From the NCBI GenBank assembly GCA_004138175.2, contig RYFE02000007.1:1-64000 (forward strand): a DNA stretch of 64,000 nucleotides. The letters run 5' to 3'. Below are positions 38,547 through 47,111 of the stretch, in pieces. The notes beneath the pieces were generated by a model. That model was given only the letters and a program-made list of their open reading frames with translations. It ran no database searches and was not told where the DNA came from. A program made the translations under genes and the position numbers. Position 1 is the first letter of the stretch; each line of letters starts with the position of its first letter. The stretch is from Chloroflexales bacterium ZM16-3. GTDB taxonomy: Bacteria > Chloroflexota > Chloroflexia > Chloroflexales > Chloroflexaceae.

Positions 38547-41501
38547 ATGACCGACCGTACTCTCACACCGCTCGACACGATCGCCGGGTTCGATGAGCCG
38601 CTCCGCAAGAAGCTGGCCGACCAGTTCTGGATCACTAGCGCCGAGGAGTTCCATAGCGTCGTCCGCTCAAGCAACCAGCAGTATGTCAGTGGGCGCAAGG
38701 CGCTCTCGGTGGCCCTGGGCATCGACGAGGCTCAGGTGAAGGCTCTGGCCGATACTGTCCGCGCTGCCCTCCCCTCCGACACGCCCTTCTCTATCCCGGC
38801 CGATATTGAGGTCGGAGCCGGCCTGCTGATGGACGGCGTGCCCGAGATCGAGGCCAGCTCCTTTGCCACCGTGGTCGATCTGCCGGAGTCCGTCGAGCCG
38901 CTCACCAAGGCCAAGGGCATTCCCGACCCGCAGAACCAGGGCAAGCGCAACACCTGCGTGGCCTTCTCGCTGGCCTCGGTCGTCCAGATCCTCAGCAGCG
39001 ACCCGACCGATCTCTCGGAGCAGTTCCTCTACTATCTGTGCAAGCAGAAGGACGGCATCCCCGGCGATGTGGGCACCAACCCGGCCCTGGCTATCCAGCT
39101 GCTGCGCGACGAGGGCATCTGCACCGAGCCGACCTGGCCCTACCACCCCGACCCCGACAGCAGCCAGCCCGGCGGCCCCACGCCGCCCCCGCCTGCCTAC
39201 GACGAGGCCAAGCGCCGCCGGATCACCGGCTTCACCCAGCTGCCGGCGAAGGGTACCGCCGGGGTCGCCCAGATCCAGGCTCAGCTGGCCCAGGGCAAGC
39301 CGGTGATGATCGGCATGCCGATCTATGAGCACTGGACGGGCTCGACCCAGGGGACGCTGCTGGGTCGGCTGCGCTTCCCGCTGCCTGGCGAGCGCCAGTC
39401 CGGCGGCCACGCGATGTGTGTGGTGGGCTATCGCACCGATGATACGGCCCCCGGCGGCGGCTACTTTATTGTGCGGAACAGCTGGGGCACCGAGTGGGGC
39501 AAGGATAATATCGACGGCCCCGGCTACTGCCACATGCCCTTTCTTCTGGTGGCCCGCCAGAATCTGGTGGCCTTTGTGGCCGACGGTATTGTCGTCGAGG
39601 CGAAGGTGACCGCGCCGGTCGCGCCGCCGAAGAAGGTCGGCTCGCGTGGCAAATTCGGCTCGGCCCGCCTGGGCAGTTCGGGCGAGGGCGGCGATAACCT
39701 GATGGCGATCTACGCCGACCTGCTGGCGGTGAAGGAACAGGTCGATGATCTGACGCTGCGGCTCCAGAGCATCCTGGGCGCGAGCGCGCCTGCCGAGGAT
39801 GTGGAGGCTGTGGCGGGTGAGGATGCGGCACCAGCTGCTGAGGAGGTTGTTGTGGCATCGGCTACCAAAGCTCCCAAGCTCGCTGCGCCGGTGAAGGACG
39901 GCTACGAGGCACCGCTGGTCTTCATCAACACTGGCGCAATCGAGGGCGGCGAGCAGCTCTACCCCAACGGCATCGACGGTGTGACCGGCAAGCCCCTGCT
40001 GCAGATCGATGCGTCCACAGCATCTCGCCTTGCCCAGGGCCTTGAGCCTGAGCCGCAGGAGATGACCAACCTCTACAAGAATAAGCAGATCGACGCCAGC
40101 GGCGGCCACTTCGGCACGGTTGCCGGCATCGAGCAGACCAGGGTCGAGGAGGCGCGCTGGGCCGTGGTGGTGAGCGCCGTCGACAGTGTCGATGTGATCA
40201 AATCCCTCTGGCCGCTCATCCAGCACCGCATGAAGCAGATGGGCTACACCAAGCTCGACTTTAACTTCCAGTCGGGCGACACGGACTGTGGTAAATGGCT
40301 GGGCCGGCACTCGGATGGCTTTAAGAAGACCCTGTCCAACGCATGGGGCGAGGTGCCGCCGGTGCTGGTGGCGCGCCCCGGCGAGCGGGTGAACGCCTGG
40401 CTGGCCCGCCACGGCGTGGCCCAGGGGCCGGTTGACCCTAAGCGTGGCGTGCCCTTCTACCTGATGATCGCCGCGCGCCCCGGCCCGCTCAACGATGCCG
40501 ATAAGGCATTCATCCCGCTGAACTTCCAATACGAGCTGGACATCTTCTGGGGCGTGGGCCGGCTGATCTTTAGCGACGCCAGCGGCCAGCATCGCCTGGA
40601 CGACTACAAATCTTACGCCGAGCGGGTGGTGGCCTGGGAGAGCCGCGCCGACGCCGCCTCGCGCCTGAGCAAGGAGATTGCCTTCTTTGGCACCCGCCAC
40701 GAGGAGGACACCTCGACCATCCGCAGCGCTGATGAGCTGATCGTGCCGCTGGTAGACTGGACCAAGACCGAGAAGCTGCCGACCGAGAAGGGCTTCAAGT
40801 CGACGCTCTACCTTTCGGAGCAGGCCACGCGCAGCAACCTAGAGAAGCTGCTCAGCGCCAGCAAGCCGCCAGCCCTGCTCTTCACCGCCAGCCACGGCAT
40901 CGGCCTGCCGCTCAGCGATGATCGTCTGGTGATGCACCAGGGCTCCCTGGTGACGGCCGACTTCACGGGCTTCGGCAGCATCAAGCGCGAGCATTGGATG
41001 GCGGGCGAGGATCTGGACGGCATGGCGGGCGCGAATGTGGAGGGCATGATCGCCTTCCTCTTCGCCTGCTACGGGGCCGGCTGTCCGCAGAAGGACGAGT
41101 TCCTCTTTGATGCGAACAAGCAGCGCCCGACCATCGCGCCCTTCCCCTTTATGGCCCAGTTGCCCCAGCGCCTGCTGACCAAGGGTGCCCTGGCCGTACT
41201 CGGCCACGTCGAGCGGGCCTGGACCTACTCGTTCAGCGGCACCGAAGCCGGCACTACCCGTCAGGTGCAGCCCTTCCAGGATGTGCTCGGCCGGCTGATG
41301 CAGGGCCGACCGGCCGGCGACGCCACCGACCAGTTCAATGTCATCCAGGGCGCGCGCTCAATGACCCTGACCGAGGAGCTTGAGGCGATCACCTACGGGG
41401 CCACGCCCGACCCGACGCTGCTCTCGCGGCTGTGGATGGCCCGCAACGACGCGCGTAACTACGCGCTGCTCGGCGACCCGGCGGTGAAGCTGGCGATGTA
41501 G
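38547..41501 (+). CDS. papain-like plus gingipain/caspase-like double cysteine protease
   Basis: A 984-residue protein without a signal peptide. Residues 1-75 form a helical, helix-hairpin-helix/DUF4332-like domain (LDTIAGFDEPLRKKLADQF and LGIDEAQVKALADTVR). Residues about 115-345 are a C1 papain-like peptidase with its whole active site: NQGKRNTCVAFS (Q131, C137), SGGHAMCVVGYR (H288) and FIVRNSWGTEWG (N311). A helical and acidic linker (345-450) follows. The C-terminal part (about 640-984) resembles clan CD peptidases of the gingipain/caspase/CHAT type: ALLFTASHGIGL (H783), IAFLFACYGAGCP (C841) and the YALLGDPAVKL ending. Two protease classes in one cytosolic chain suggest a processing or cell-death/defence role, which is inference. 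AAGGA precedes the ATG. The stop TAG runs directly into a G-rich heptamer array. Confidence 0.85.
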   Translation: MTDRTLTPLDTIAGFDEPLRKKLADQFWITSAEEFHSVVRSSNQQYVSGRKALSVALGIDEAQVKALADTVRAALPSDTPFSIPADIEVGAGLLMDGVPEIEASSFATVVDLPESVEPLTKAKGIPDPQNQGKRNTCVAFSLASVVQILSSDPTDLSEQFLYYLCKQKDGIPGDVGTNPALAIQLLRDEGICTEPTWPYHPDPDSSQPGGPTPPPPAYDEAKRRRITGFTQLPAKGTAGVAQIQAQLAQGKPVMIGMPIYEHWTGSTQGTLLGRLRFPLPGERQSGGHAMCVVGYRTDDTAPGGGYFIVRNSWGTEWGKDNIDGPGYCHMPFLLVARQNLVAFVADGIVVEAKVTAPVAPPKKVGSRGKFGSARLGSSGEGGDNLMAIYADLLAVKEQVDDLTLRLQSILGASAPAEDVEAVAGEDAAPAAEEVVVASATKAPKLAAPVKDGYEAPLVFINTGAIEGGEQLYPNGIDGVTGKPLLQIDASTASRLAQGLEPEPQEMTNLYKNKQIDASGGHFGTVAGIEQTRVEEARWAVVVSAVDSVDVIKSLWPLIQHRMKQMGYTKLDFNFQSGDTDCGKWLGRHSDGFKKTLSNAWGEVPPVLVARPGERVNAWLARHGVAQGPVDPKRGVPFYLMIAARPGPLNDADKAFIPLNFQYELDIFWGVGRLIFSDASGQHRLDDYKSYAERVVAWESRADAASRLSKEIAFFGTRHEEDTSTIRSADELIVPLVDWTKTEKLPTEKGFKSTLYLSEQATRSNLEKLLSASKPPALLFTASHGIGLPLSDDRLVMHQGSLVTADFTGFGSIKREHWMAGEDLDGMAGANVEGMIAFLFACYGAGCPQKDEFLFDANKQRPTIAPFPFMAQLPQRLLTKGALAVLGHVERAWTYSFSGTEAGTTRQVQPFQDVLGRLMQGRPAGDATDQFNVIQGARSMTLTEELEAITYGATPDPTLLSRLWMARNDARNYALLGDPAVKLAM

Positions 41502-41553
41502 GGGTTGGGGGTTGGGGGTTGGGGGTTGGGGCTCTAGCCTAACCCCCAACCCC
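41501..41553. repeat. GGGGGTT heptamer array with G-quadruplex potential
   Basis: Four GGGGTTG-type units (41501-41530) on the plus strand follow the protease stop directly; an inverted AACCCCC arm follows (about 41539-41553). The G-runs meet the four-run pattern of a G-quadruplex in RNA or DNA. A possible decay-blocking or terminating structure. Confidence 0.85.
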
Positions 41554-41605
41554 GCTACGACAGGCTCAACGGTTCTGCCCGTCGCTATAAGCCTGGATCA
41601 AACAT

Positions 41606-42766
41606 ATGACAACTGATCTTGCCAACTCGCTCATCAGCTGGATGCAGCCGTGTCTGGATACCTACCTGGAGGAGCTGCGCCAGCTTTGTGCGATCGAGTG
41701 CCCCAGCAGCCATAAGCTCGGCGTGGATGAGGCCGGGGCCTGGGTGCGGGGCTGGGTGGCGGCGCGGGGCTGGGAGTTATCCGACTACCCCGACGAGCGG
41801 GCCGGCGATGGGCTGGTGGCTACGGTACGTGGAACGGGTACGCTGCGGGCTATGCTGGTCGCTCACCTGGACACGGTCTACCCGGTGGGTGTGGCGGCCG
41901 AGCGCCCGCTGCGACGCGAGGGGAATACTCTGCTCGGTCCGGGCAGCGCCGATAACAAGAGCGGTCTGCTCTCGGGTCTCTACGCGGCGGCGGCGCTGGC
42001 CGAGCTGGCACCCGATAGCTTCGCCACACTGAGCGTGGTCTGCGGCGGCGATGAGGAGACCGACTCGCGAGCCTCGGCGGCCATGCTGGATGCGTTGGCC
42101 CCCGACTACGACATCGCTCTGGTGCTGGAGGCCGGCCGCGAGAACGGCGACATCGTGAGCGCACGCAAGGGCGGCGGCATGTTCAGCCTGGAGGTGACCG
42201 GGCGCGCGGCCCACGCCGGGGTCGAGCCGGAGAAGGGGTCCAGCGCGGTGCTGGCCATGGCTCACCAGATCATTGCGCTTCAGGCGCTCAACGGCATGCG
42301 CTCCGGCGCGACGGTGAACGTGGGGGTGATCTCGGGCGGCAGCGTGCCCAACGCCGTGCCCGACAGCGCCAGCGCCTTGATCGATGTGCGGGTGACTCGC
42401 CCCGAAGATATGGCACCGGTCGAGGAGGCGATCCGGGCGATCGCCAGCGAGGAGCGGGTGCCCGGCACCCACACGAGCGTCGGCGGCAGCTGGGGCTTCC
42501 CGCCGATGGCGCGCACCCCGCAGATCCTGCGCCTGGCCGAGGTGGCAAAGGGCTGCGCCGAGGAGCTTGGCTTTCGCATCAGCGATGCGGCCACCGGCGG
42601 GGTGAGCTACGCCAACCTGCTGGCTGGTCTGGGCCTGCCGGTGCTCGACGGGCTCGGCCCGGTGGGCGGGCTCGACCACAGCCCGCGCGAGTATATTGAC
42701 ATCGACAGCATCGTGCCGCGCACGGCCCTGCTGGCCATGATTGTGGCGCGGGCGGGAGAGATGTAG
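41606..42766 (+). CDS. M20-family zinc peptidase (carboxypeptidase G2-like)
   Basis: A 386-residue metallopeptidase. The ligands and base are visible in MLVAHLDTVYP (His/Asp), GPGSADNKSGLLSGLYA (bridging Asp) and VCGGDEETDSRAS (catalytic Glu and ligand Glu), followed by a dimerisation domain with VTGRAAHAGVEPEKGSSAVLAMA and a C-terminal GLDHSPREYID His. The family removes C-terminal Glu or hydrolyses aminoacyl compounds; the exact substrate is not clear. No signal peptide is present. No good ribosome site is seen upstream. Its stop TAG (42764-42766) is shared with the palindrome at 42763. Confidence 0.93.
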   Translation: MTTDLANSLISWMQPCLDTYLEELRQLCAIECPSSHKLGVDEAGAWVRGWVAARGWELSDYPDERAGDGLVATVRGTGTLRAMLVAHLDTVYPVGVAAERPLRREGNTLLGPGSADNKSGLLSGLYAAAALAELAPDSFATLSVVCGGDEETDSRASAAMLDALAPDYDIALVLEAGRENGDIVSARKGGGMFSLEVTGRAAHAGVEPEKGSSAVLAMAHQIIALQALNGMRSGATVNVGVISGGSVPNAVPDSASALIDVRVTRPEDMAPVEEAIRAIASEERVPGTHTSVGGSWGFPPMARTPQILRLAEVAKGCAEELGFRISDAATGGVSYANLLAGLGLPVLDGLGPVGGLDHSPREYIDIDSIVPRTALLAMIVARAGEM

Positions 42767-42790
42767 AGGCGCATTGCGATGCGCCCCTAC
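42763..42790. terminator. GTAGAG/CCCTAC palindrome shared by convergent stops
   Basis: The near-perfect 28-bp palindrome GTAGAGGCGCATTGCG... closes with GCGCCCCTAC. It supplies the M20 stop TAG (42764-42766) and the murJ stop (TAG on the minus strand, 42787-42789). The role is probably the same as at 13091. Confidence 0.8.
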
Positions 42791-44199
42791 GCGAGCCGTT
42801 GCCTCATGATCTGGTAGAGAATAGCCGCCTCGACGGCGGAGGATGCGGCGAAGGCGAGGGGCACCAGCACCGGGCCGACGAAGTCGATCAGCGCGAACAG
42901 CATGGCTACGCGCAGGCCGAGCTGGAGCAGGTTGGTGATCAGCGGGGTGCGCGTGTCGAGCCGACTAATCATAGCCCGCGTGAGCACCTCGGTGGCCACG
43001 TAGGCTGGCAGGCCAAGGCTGTAGGCTGCGAGCATCTGGAAGGTTAGGTTCCCAGCGGCTGCGTCGAAGGCACCCCGCTCAAAGAGCAGGCGGATCATCG
43101 GGCGGCCCAGGGCGATCAGCGCCAGGGCCGCCAGCGTGGCCAGGCCACAGGCCGCGAGCAGCGCTCGCCGCAGCGCCCGCCGCATGCCCTCCATGTCGCC
43201 AGCCAGGCTCAGGGCAGACAGGCGCGGCAGGGCGGCCTGGCCGATGGCGACGCCGAGCAGGCGGATGGGCAGGCCGACGAGCAGGTAGGCGTTCTGGATC
43301 GCGCCGAGCGAGGCCGCCTGTCCAGCCAGGGTGCTCAGCGCAGTGTCCACAATCGCCCCGCTATAGTTCACCCCGCTAGAGATCGCGTTCGGCACAAGCA
43401 GGCGCATCGCTGTGCGCAGATCGCGGTCGCCGGGTGCCCACATCAGGCGGAAACGGTAGCCGCGCCCGCGCAGCCCTGGCACCAGCAGGGCCAGCTTGAT
43501 CAGCGCGTCGAGGATGGCACCCACCGTCGGCCCGTAGATGCCCACCCCTGGGATGATCATTGCCGCAGCGATCCCGCCGATCATCGCCAGGTTGTGGGTG
43601 ATGGCGGCGAGCGCGGGCAGCAGGAGCTGGTTGCGGCTGACCAGCAGCGCCACCAGACCACTCTCCGCCACCACCAGCAGCACCTCCAGAAGCATGATCC
43701 TGGTGAGGCTCACGGTGAGCGCCTGAGTGTCCGGGTCGAGGCCGGGTGCCAGCAGCGTGCGCACGAATGCGGGGGCCGCCAGGGCACCGGCAAGGCTGAG
43801 GATACCGGCGACGCCAAGCAGGACGGTTAGCGCGAGGTTGAGGACACGCCGGGCGGACGCATCGCCCCCGCGCGCGTAGGCGGCGACCAGCACCGGCACC
43901 AGGGCGTTGGTGAGTGCGCCGCCGCTCACCAGGGTGTTGATCGTATCGGGCAGGCGGAAGGCCGCGTAGTAGGCGCCGGCCGCATCGCTCAGGCCAAACT
44001 GCGCGTTGAAGAGGATCTGGCGGACGACCCCGAGGACGGCGGAGCCAAAGAAGGCCAGCATATAGACCGCCGCAGCCTCGGGGACACCTAGCTCGATCAG
44101 GGGCCAGTCACGCAGGGGGGTGTGTCGCAGACGCACGAGCAGCGCCCCCAGTGACTGGAGGCGCTGCCGCGCGAGCAAGATAGCATCAGGTAGCGACAC
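42787..44199 (-). CDS. murJ: MurJ-family lipid II flippase
   Basis: A 470-residue polytopic membrane protein of the MOP/MurJ type, which flips lipid-linked peptidoglycan precursors. About 12-14 hydrophobic segments are visible. Family motifs include GVVRQILFNAQFGLSDAAGAYYAAFRLPDTINTLVSGGALTNALVPVLVAAYA at the front, and RPMIRLLFERGAFD, LPAYVATEVLTRAMISRLDTRTPLI near the end. The N-terminus has a 35-residue amphipathic extension before the first helix. It may also move other lipid-linked sugars. The stop codon lies inside the palindrome at 42763. Confidence 0.9.
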   Translation of the reverse strand: MSLPDAILLARQRLQSLGALLVRLRHTPLRDWPLIELGVPEAAAVYMLAFFGSAVLGVVRQILFNAQFGLSDAAGAYYAAFRLPDTINTLVSGGALTNALVPVLVAAYARGGDASARRVLNLALTVLLGVAGILSLAGALAAPAFVRTLLAPGLDPDTQALTVSLTRIMLLEVLLVVAESGLVALLVSRNQLLLPALAAITHNLAMIGGIAAAMIIPGVGIYGPTVGAILDALIKLALLVPGLRGRGYRFRLMWAPGDRDLRTAMRLLVPNAISSGVNYSGAIVDTALSTLAGQAASLGAIQNAYLLVGLPIRLLGVAIGQAALPRLSALSLAGDMEGMRRALRRALLAACGLATLAALALIALGRPMIRLLFERGAFDAAAGNLTFQMLAAYSLGLPAYVATEVLTRAMISRLDTRTPLITNLLQLGLRVAMLFALIDFVGPVLVPLAFAASSAVEAAILYQIMRQRLA

Positions 44200-44217
44200 A
44201 GAGATCCGTTGATTGAG

Positions 44218-44249
44218 CCGTAGGGACGCAGCGCGCTGCGTCCCTACGG
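44218..44249. repeat. GTAGGGACG palindrome between murJ and phaB-like gene
   Basis: A perfect palindrome of 32 bp with the core CAGCGCGCTG, the same as the inner part of the 13091 copy. It lies just past the end of the phaB-like gene (minus strand), 20 bases upstream of the murJ start, and is a likely terminator for the PHA genes. Confidence 0.8.
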
Positions 44250-44254
44250 TTTAA

Positions 44255-44995
44255 TCAGAACATCAGGCCGCCGTCCACCGAGAGCACCGTGGCAGTGATG
44301 AAGCTGGCCTCATCGGAGGCGAGGAAGAGGTAGGCGTTCGCGATATCCTCAGCGTAGCCGATGCGGCGCATCGGCGTGCGCTCCTTCATCGACTCGATCA
44401 CCTTGTCGGGCACCGTGGCGATCATGTCGGTCTGGATGAAGCCGGGGGCCACAGCGTTCACGCGGATGCCGCTCGGGCCAAGCTCGCGCGCCCAGGTCTT
44501 CGTCATACCGATCACGCCAGCCTTGGCGGCCACATAGTTGCTCTGGCCAAAGTTGCCGTAGAGGGCGACGACCGAGGCAGCGTTCAGGATTGCGCCGCCG
44601 CCACGGGCGATCATATAGGGTGCCGCGTACTTACTACAGAGCCACACGCCCTTGAGGTTTACGTTGAGCACCGCGTCCCACTGATCCTCGGTCATCTTCT
44701 GCATGCGGGCGTCGCGGGTGATGCCGGCGTTGTTCACGAGGATATCGATGCCGCCAGCCCACTCGGCAGCGCTGCGCATCGCCACCTCAACCGACTCGGT
44801 GCGGCCAGCGTCGAGGAAGACGGCACGGGCTTCGCCGTCAGCCTTGATGATCTCATCGGCCACAGCCTGGGCCGCAGTCATATTAATATCGGCGACAACA
44901 ACCTTCGCACCCTCGCGGGCGAACGTAAGGGCCGTCATACGACCGATACCCTGACCCCCGCCAGTGACAAAGGCAACTTTGTTGACCAGACGCAT
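44255..44995 (-). CDS. SDR reductase, probable acetoacetyl-CoA reductase (PhaB/FabG-like)
   Basis: A 246-residue short-chain dehydrogenase. The NAD(P) motif is VTGGGQGIGRMTA, NNAG is present at 88-91, and the catalytic Ser-Tyr-Lys are S141, Y154 and K158 (ASVVALYGNFGQSNYVAAKAG). The C-terminus (LASDEASFITATVLSVDGGLMF) matches FabG-type enzymes. Sequence alone cannot tell 3-oxoacyl-ACP reductase from acetoacetyl-CoA reductase, but its place after phaC and the phasin-like gene suggests that it makes (R)-3-hydroxybutyryl-CoA for PHA. AGAGGAG is 9 bases before the ATG. Confidence 0.88.
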   Translation of the reverse strand: MRLVNKVAFVTGGGQGIGRMTALTFAREGAKVVVADINMTAAQAVADEIIKADGEARAVFLDAGRTESVEVAMRSAAEWAGGIDILVNNAGITRDARMQKMTEDQWDAVLNVNLKGVWLCSKYAAPYMIARGGGAILNAASVVALYGNFGQSNYVAAKAGVIGMTKTWARELGPSGIRVNAVAPGFIQTDMIATVPDKVIESMKERTPMRRIGYAEDIANAYLFLASDEASFITATVLSVDGGLMF

Positions 44996-45076
44996 GGTAG
45001 GTTGCTCCTCTGCAAGTTATATTGTTAAGACGACGGTAAGGGGTGCAGCCAGTGCTGCGCCCCTTTTATGTAGAAC

Positions 45077-46183
45077 CTAGCTGCTACGCTTCGCTAACCA
45101 TGCGTCGATCTGCGGCCAGACCCGCTTATTTGCGCCGCTGCCGACCATCATGCCGATGTGCCCACCACGCATATGCAGCAGCAGCTTGTCGCGCGTGCCA
45201 ACCTTGTCCATGATCGTGGTGGACTGGCAAGTGGGGACGATGTGATCCTTATCGGCGATCACATTAAGGAAGTTACAGGTGAGGTTGCGCAGATCCACCG
45301 TCTCACCGCGCAGCTTGAGGGTGCCCTCCATCAGCCGGTTCTCGCGGTAGAACTCGACAACCCACTGGCGGAAGGCCGCGCCGGGGAAGTCGACCAGGTC
45401 GGTGACCCACTTATTCATCGCCATGTACGAATCGACCACCGCCGGGTTGTCGAGGTTATCCCAGAGCTTGAAGTAGTTGCTAATAAAGTTCTCGACCGGC
45501 TTGAGCATCTTGCTGCCGTAGTCGATCATCGAGCCAGGCATATTCCCGTACTGGCGTATCAGCTCATCGACATTGTAGAACTCGGTAGTGAGCCAGCGGT
45601 TGAAGGGGCCTGCCTCTTTGTCCGCAAAATCGAGCGGTGCGGTGAGCAGCAGCAGGTTGCGGATGCCATCATTGGGGCGCATGGCGGCGTAGAGGGTCGT
45701 GATCATCGCGCCGATGCACCATCCGACCAGGCTGAACTCACGCTTGCCCATATGCCGCTGCATTGCGCGGACGATGCGGGGCATATATTCCAGCACATAG
45801 TCGTCGAAGAGGTAGTGCGAGTCCTCCTGGCCGGGGCGGCCCCAGTCGACCATATAGACATCGTAGCCCTGGTTGAGGAGGTACTCAACGAAGCTATTGC
45901 CGGGGCGCAGGTCGAAGATATCGGGCCGGTTGATCAGGGCGAAGATCAGCAGGAGCGGCACCGGGTGGCGCTTCTCGGGCGGAAGCACCGGCGTGAAGTG
46001 GTACAGCTTTGCCTTATTCAGCGACCAGATCACTGTCTTGGGAGTCTGACCAATCTTAATGTCCAGGCGGTTTGCGGCGAGCTTCGTGAAAGTGTCGCTG
46101 CTCTTGGTGAGGCGCTCAAGCTCCTCCAAAAAGCGCTTTGTCATCACCTCGGGGTCGAGGGTTGGATCTGGCACAGTAGTCAT
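45077..46183 (-). CDS. phaC: class III poly(3-hydroxyalkanoate) synthase subunit PhaC
   Basis: A 368-residue alpha/beta-hydrolase that polymerises (R)-3-hydroxyacyl-CoA into storage polyester on the granule surface. The lipase-like box is SLVGWCIGAM with nucleophile C156; the other triad members are Asp in IADKDHIVP (D313) and His in MRGGHIGMM (H342). The length near 360 residues and the sequence RPDIFDLRPGNSFVEYLLNQGYDVYMVDWG fit the short class III/IV synthases, which need a PhaE or PhaR partner. The gene at 46247, 64 bases upstream on the same strand, is the likely partner. GGAG lies 6 bases before the ATG. Confidence 0.95.
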   Translation of the reverse strand: MTTVPDPTLDPEVMTKRFLEELERLTKSSDTFTKLAANRLDIKIGQTPKTVIWSLNKAKLYHFTPVLPPEKRHPVPLLLIFALINRPDIFDLRPGNSFVEYLLNQGYDVYMVDWGRPGQEDSHYLFDDYVLEYMPRIVRAMQRHMGKREFSLVGWCIGAMITTLYAAMRPNDGIRNLLLLTAPLDFADKEAGPFNRWLTTEFYNVDELIRQYGNMPGSMIDYGSKMLKPVENFISNYFKLWDNLDNPAVVDSYMAMNKWVTDLVDFPGAAFRQWVVEFYRENRLMEGTLKLRGETVDLRNLTCNFLNVIADKDHIVPTCQSTTIMDKVGTRDKLLLHMRGGHIGMMVGSGANKRVWPQIDAWLAKRSS

Positions 46184-46246
46184 GAGCTGCTCCGTACGCT
46201 ATAGATTCCACATGCGGCCAATGTCTGACGGGGCGCGGGCGCCCTG

Positions 46247-46756
46247 CTACTCGGTGGCCGGCTTGCGGCTGCGGCGCGCGGCCGACTTCGGCTCAGCCTC
46301 GGCCTCGGCCTCGGCTGCGGGTGCGGGCGCGGCGGCCTCGGCTACAGGCGCGGCGGCAGGTGCGGCCTCGGCAACCGGCTCAGGGATCGCAGCGGGCGCA
46401 GGCACGGGCACGGCTAGGGAGCGCACGGCGAGCAGGATGTCATCGAGTCGCGCGTCCATATCGTCGAGCCGCATCTCGATGTTAGTCATACGCTGGGCCA
46501 GGCTGATCACCTCCGCGCGCGAGGGCATGCCCGCCTGAGCCAAAGAGGTTTCCATATACTGAGACAGCATCTTCTGCATCGGAGCAGAGGCAGCGAGCAT
46601 CGTGTCAAGCTGAAGCCCGAGGGATTTGGCAAACCCTTCGGTGTTGACCATCGTGGCCATCCCCTTGGCCCAGGCATCGAGGTTCGCATCGCGAACCATG
46701 CGCCATGCGCCTACGGGATCGGTTGGGTCGAACCCATCACTTTTGGAATTGGTCAT
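46247..46756 (-). CDS. PhaE-like PHA synthase subunit or phasin
   Basis: A 169-residue soluble helical protein. DPTDPVGAWRMVRDANLDAWAKGMA and the helical MLAASAPMQKMLSQYMETSLAQAGMPSRAEVISLAQRMTNIEMRLDDMDARLDDILLAV region resemble PhaE (class III) and phasin-like proteins. The tail is Ala/Pro/Glu-rich and ends in basic KSAARRSRKPATE. It is much shorter than canonical PhaE (about 350 residues), but the order PhaE-like, PhaC, PhaB-like is consistent. AAAGGAG precedes the ATG by 7 bases. It may stabilise the synthase or coat granules. Confidence 0.78.
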   Translation of the reverse strand: MTNSKSDGFDPTDPVGAWRMVRDANLDAWAKGMATMVNTEGFAKSLGLQLDTMLAASAPMQKMLSQYMETSLAQAGMPSRAEVISLAQRMTNIEMRLDDMDARLDDILLAVRSLAVPVPAPAAIPEPVAEAAPAAAPVAEAAAPAPAAEAEAEAEPKSAARRSRKPATE

Positions 46757-46883
46757 AGCGTGTCTCCTTTGACAGCACGCGGAATGCGCGCGATAGATAC
46801 GCAGTTTGAGCGAGGCTTAGGTCTACAGTATCACTGGTAGTTACACAAAGGTTACGTGGGTAACACCTGCCGGTGGAGGTGCG

Positions 46884-47008
46884 GGGGCTGCGCCCCATGC
46901 GCATCACGTTAAGCCCCAGGCTCCCCCGAATTTCTTGTTGTTTTGGCCAAAACAACGCTGGTTTTTAGGGCGGTAGCCCTAACCTTGATGCGTATGGGGC
47001 ACAGCCCC
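46884..47008. repeat. 125-bp inverted-repeat element upstream of sdpR
   Basis: GGGGCTGCGCCCCATGCGCA and its inverse (about 23 bp, two mismatches) bound a region with the inner palindrome GTTGTTTTGGCCAAAACAAC. No clear target duplication is seen, which distinguishes it from the 114-bp and 11-bp-duplication elements. It lies in the 355-bp gap between the divergent PHA and sdp operons; the remaining gap holds only the sdpR promoter. Confidence 0.7.
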
Positions 47009-47045
47009 ATAGGCTTGGCCCGTCCTGACTCCGCCCAAGGTCCGA

Positions 47046-47074
47046 TTGACCGCTGCCTGGCTCAGGCGTATACT
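47046..47074 (+). promoter_or_regulatory. promoter of the sdpR-sdpI-CPBP operon
   Basis: TTGACC (47046-47051), a 17-base spacer and TATACT (47069-47074). The predicted message begins about 30 bases before the sdpR start. Confidence 0.8.
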
Positions 47075-47088
47075 CCGAGTGTGGCATA

Positions 47089-47106
47089 ATTAGATGATTG
47101 GCTAAA
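47089..47106 (+). promoter_or_regulatory. possible SdpR operator
   Basis: The inverted repeat TTAG-N8-CTAA lies between the transcription start and the sdpR ATG, where an ArsR-family autorepressor would block transcription. It is short, so it is only a candidate. Confidence 0.4.
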
Positions 47107-47111
47107 TATCT

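Noticed and set aside
38667-40700. 677-codon frame antisense to the double protease
   Set aside because: It is a shadow of the real gene with no ribosome site or family signature.
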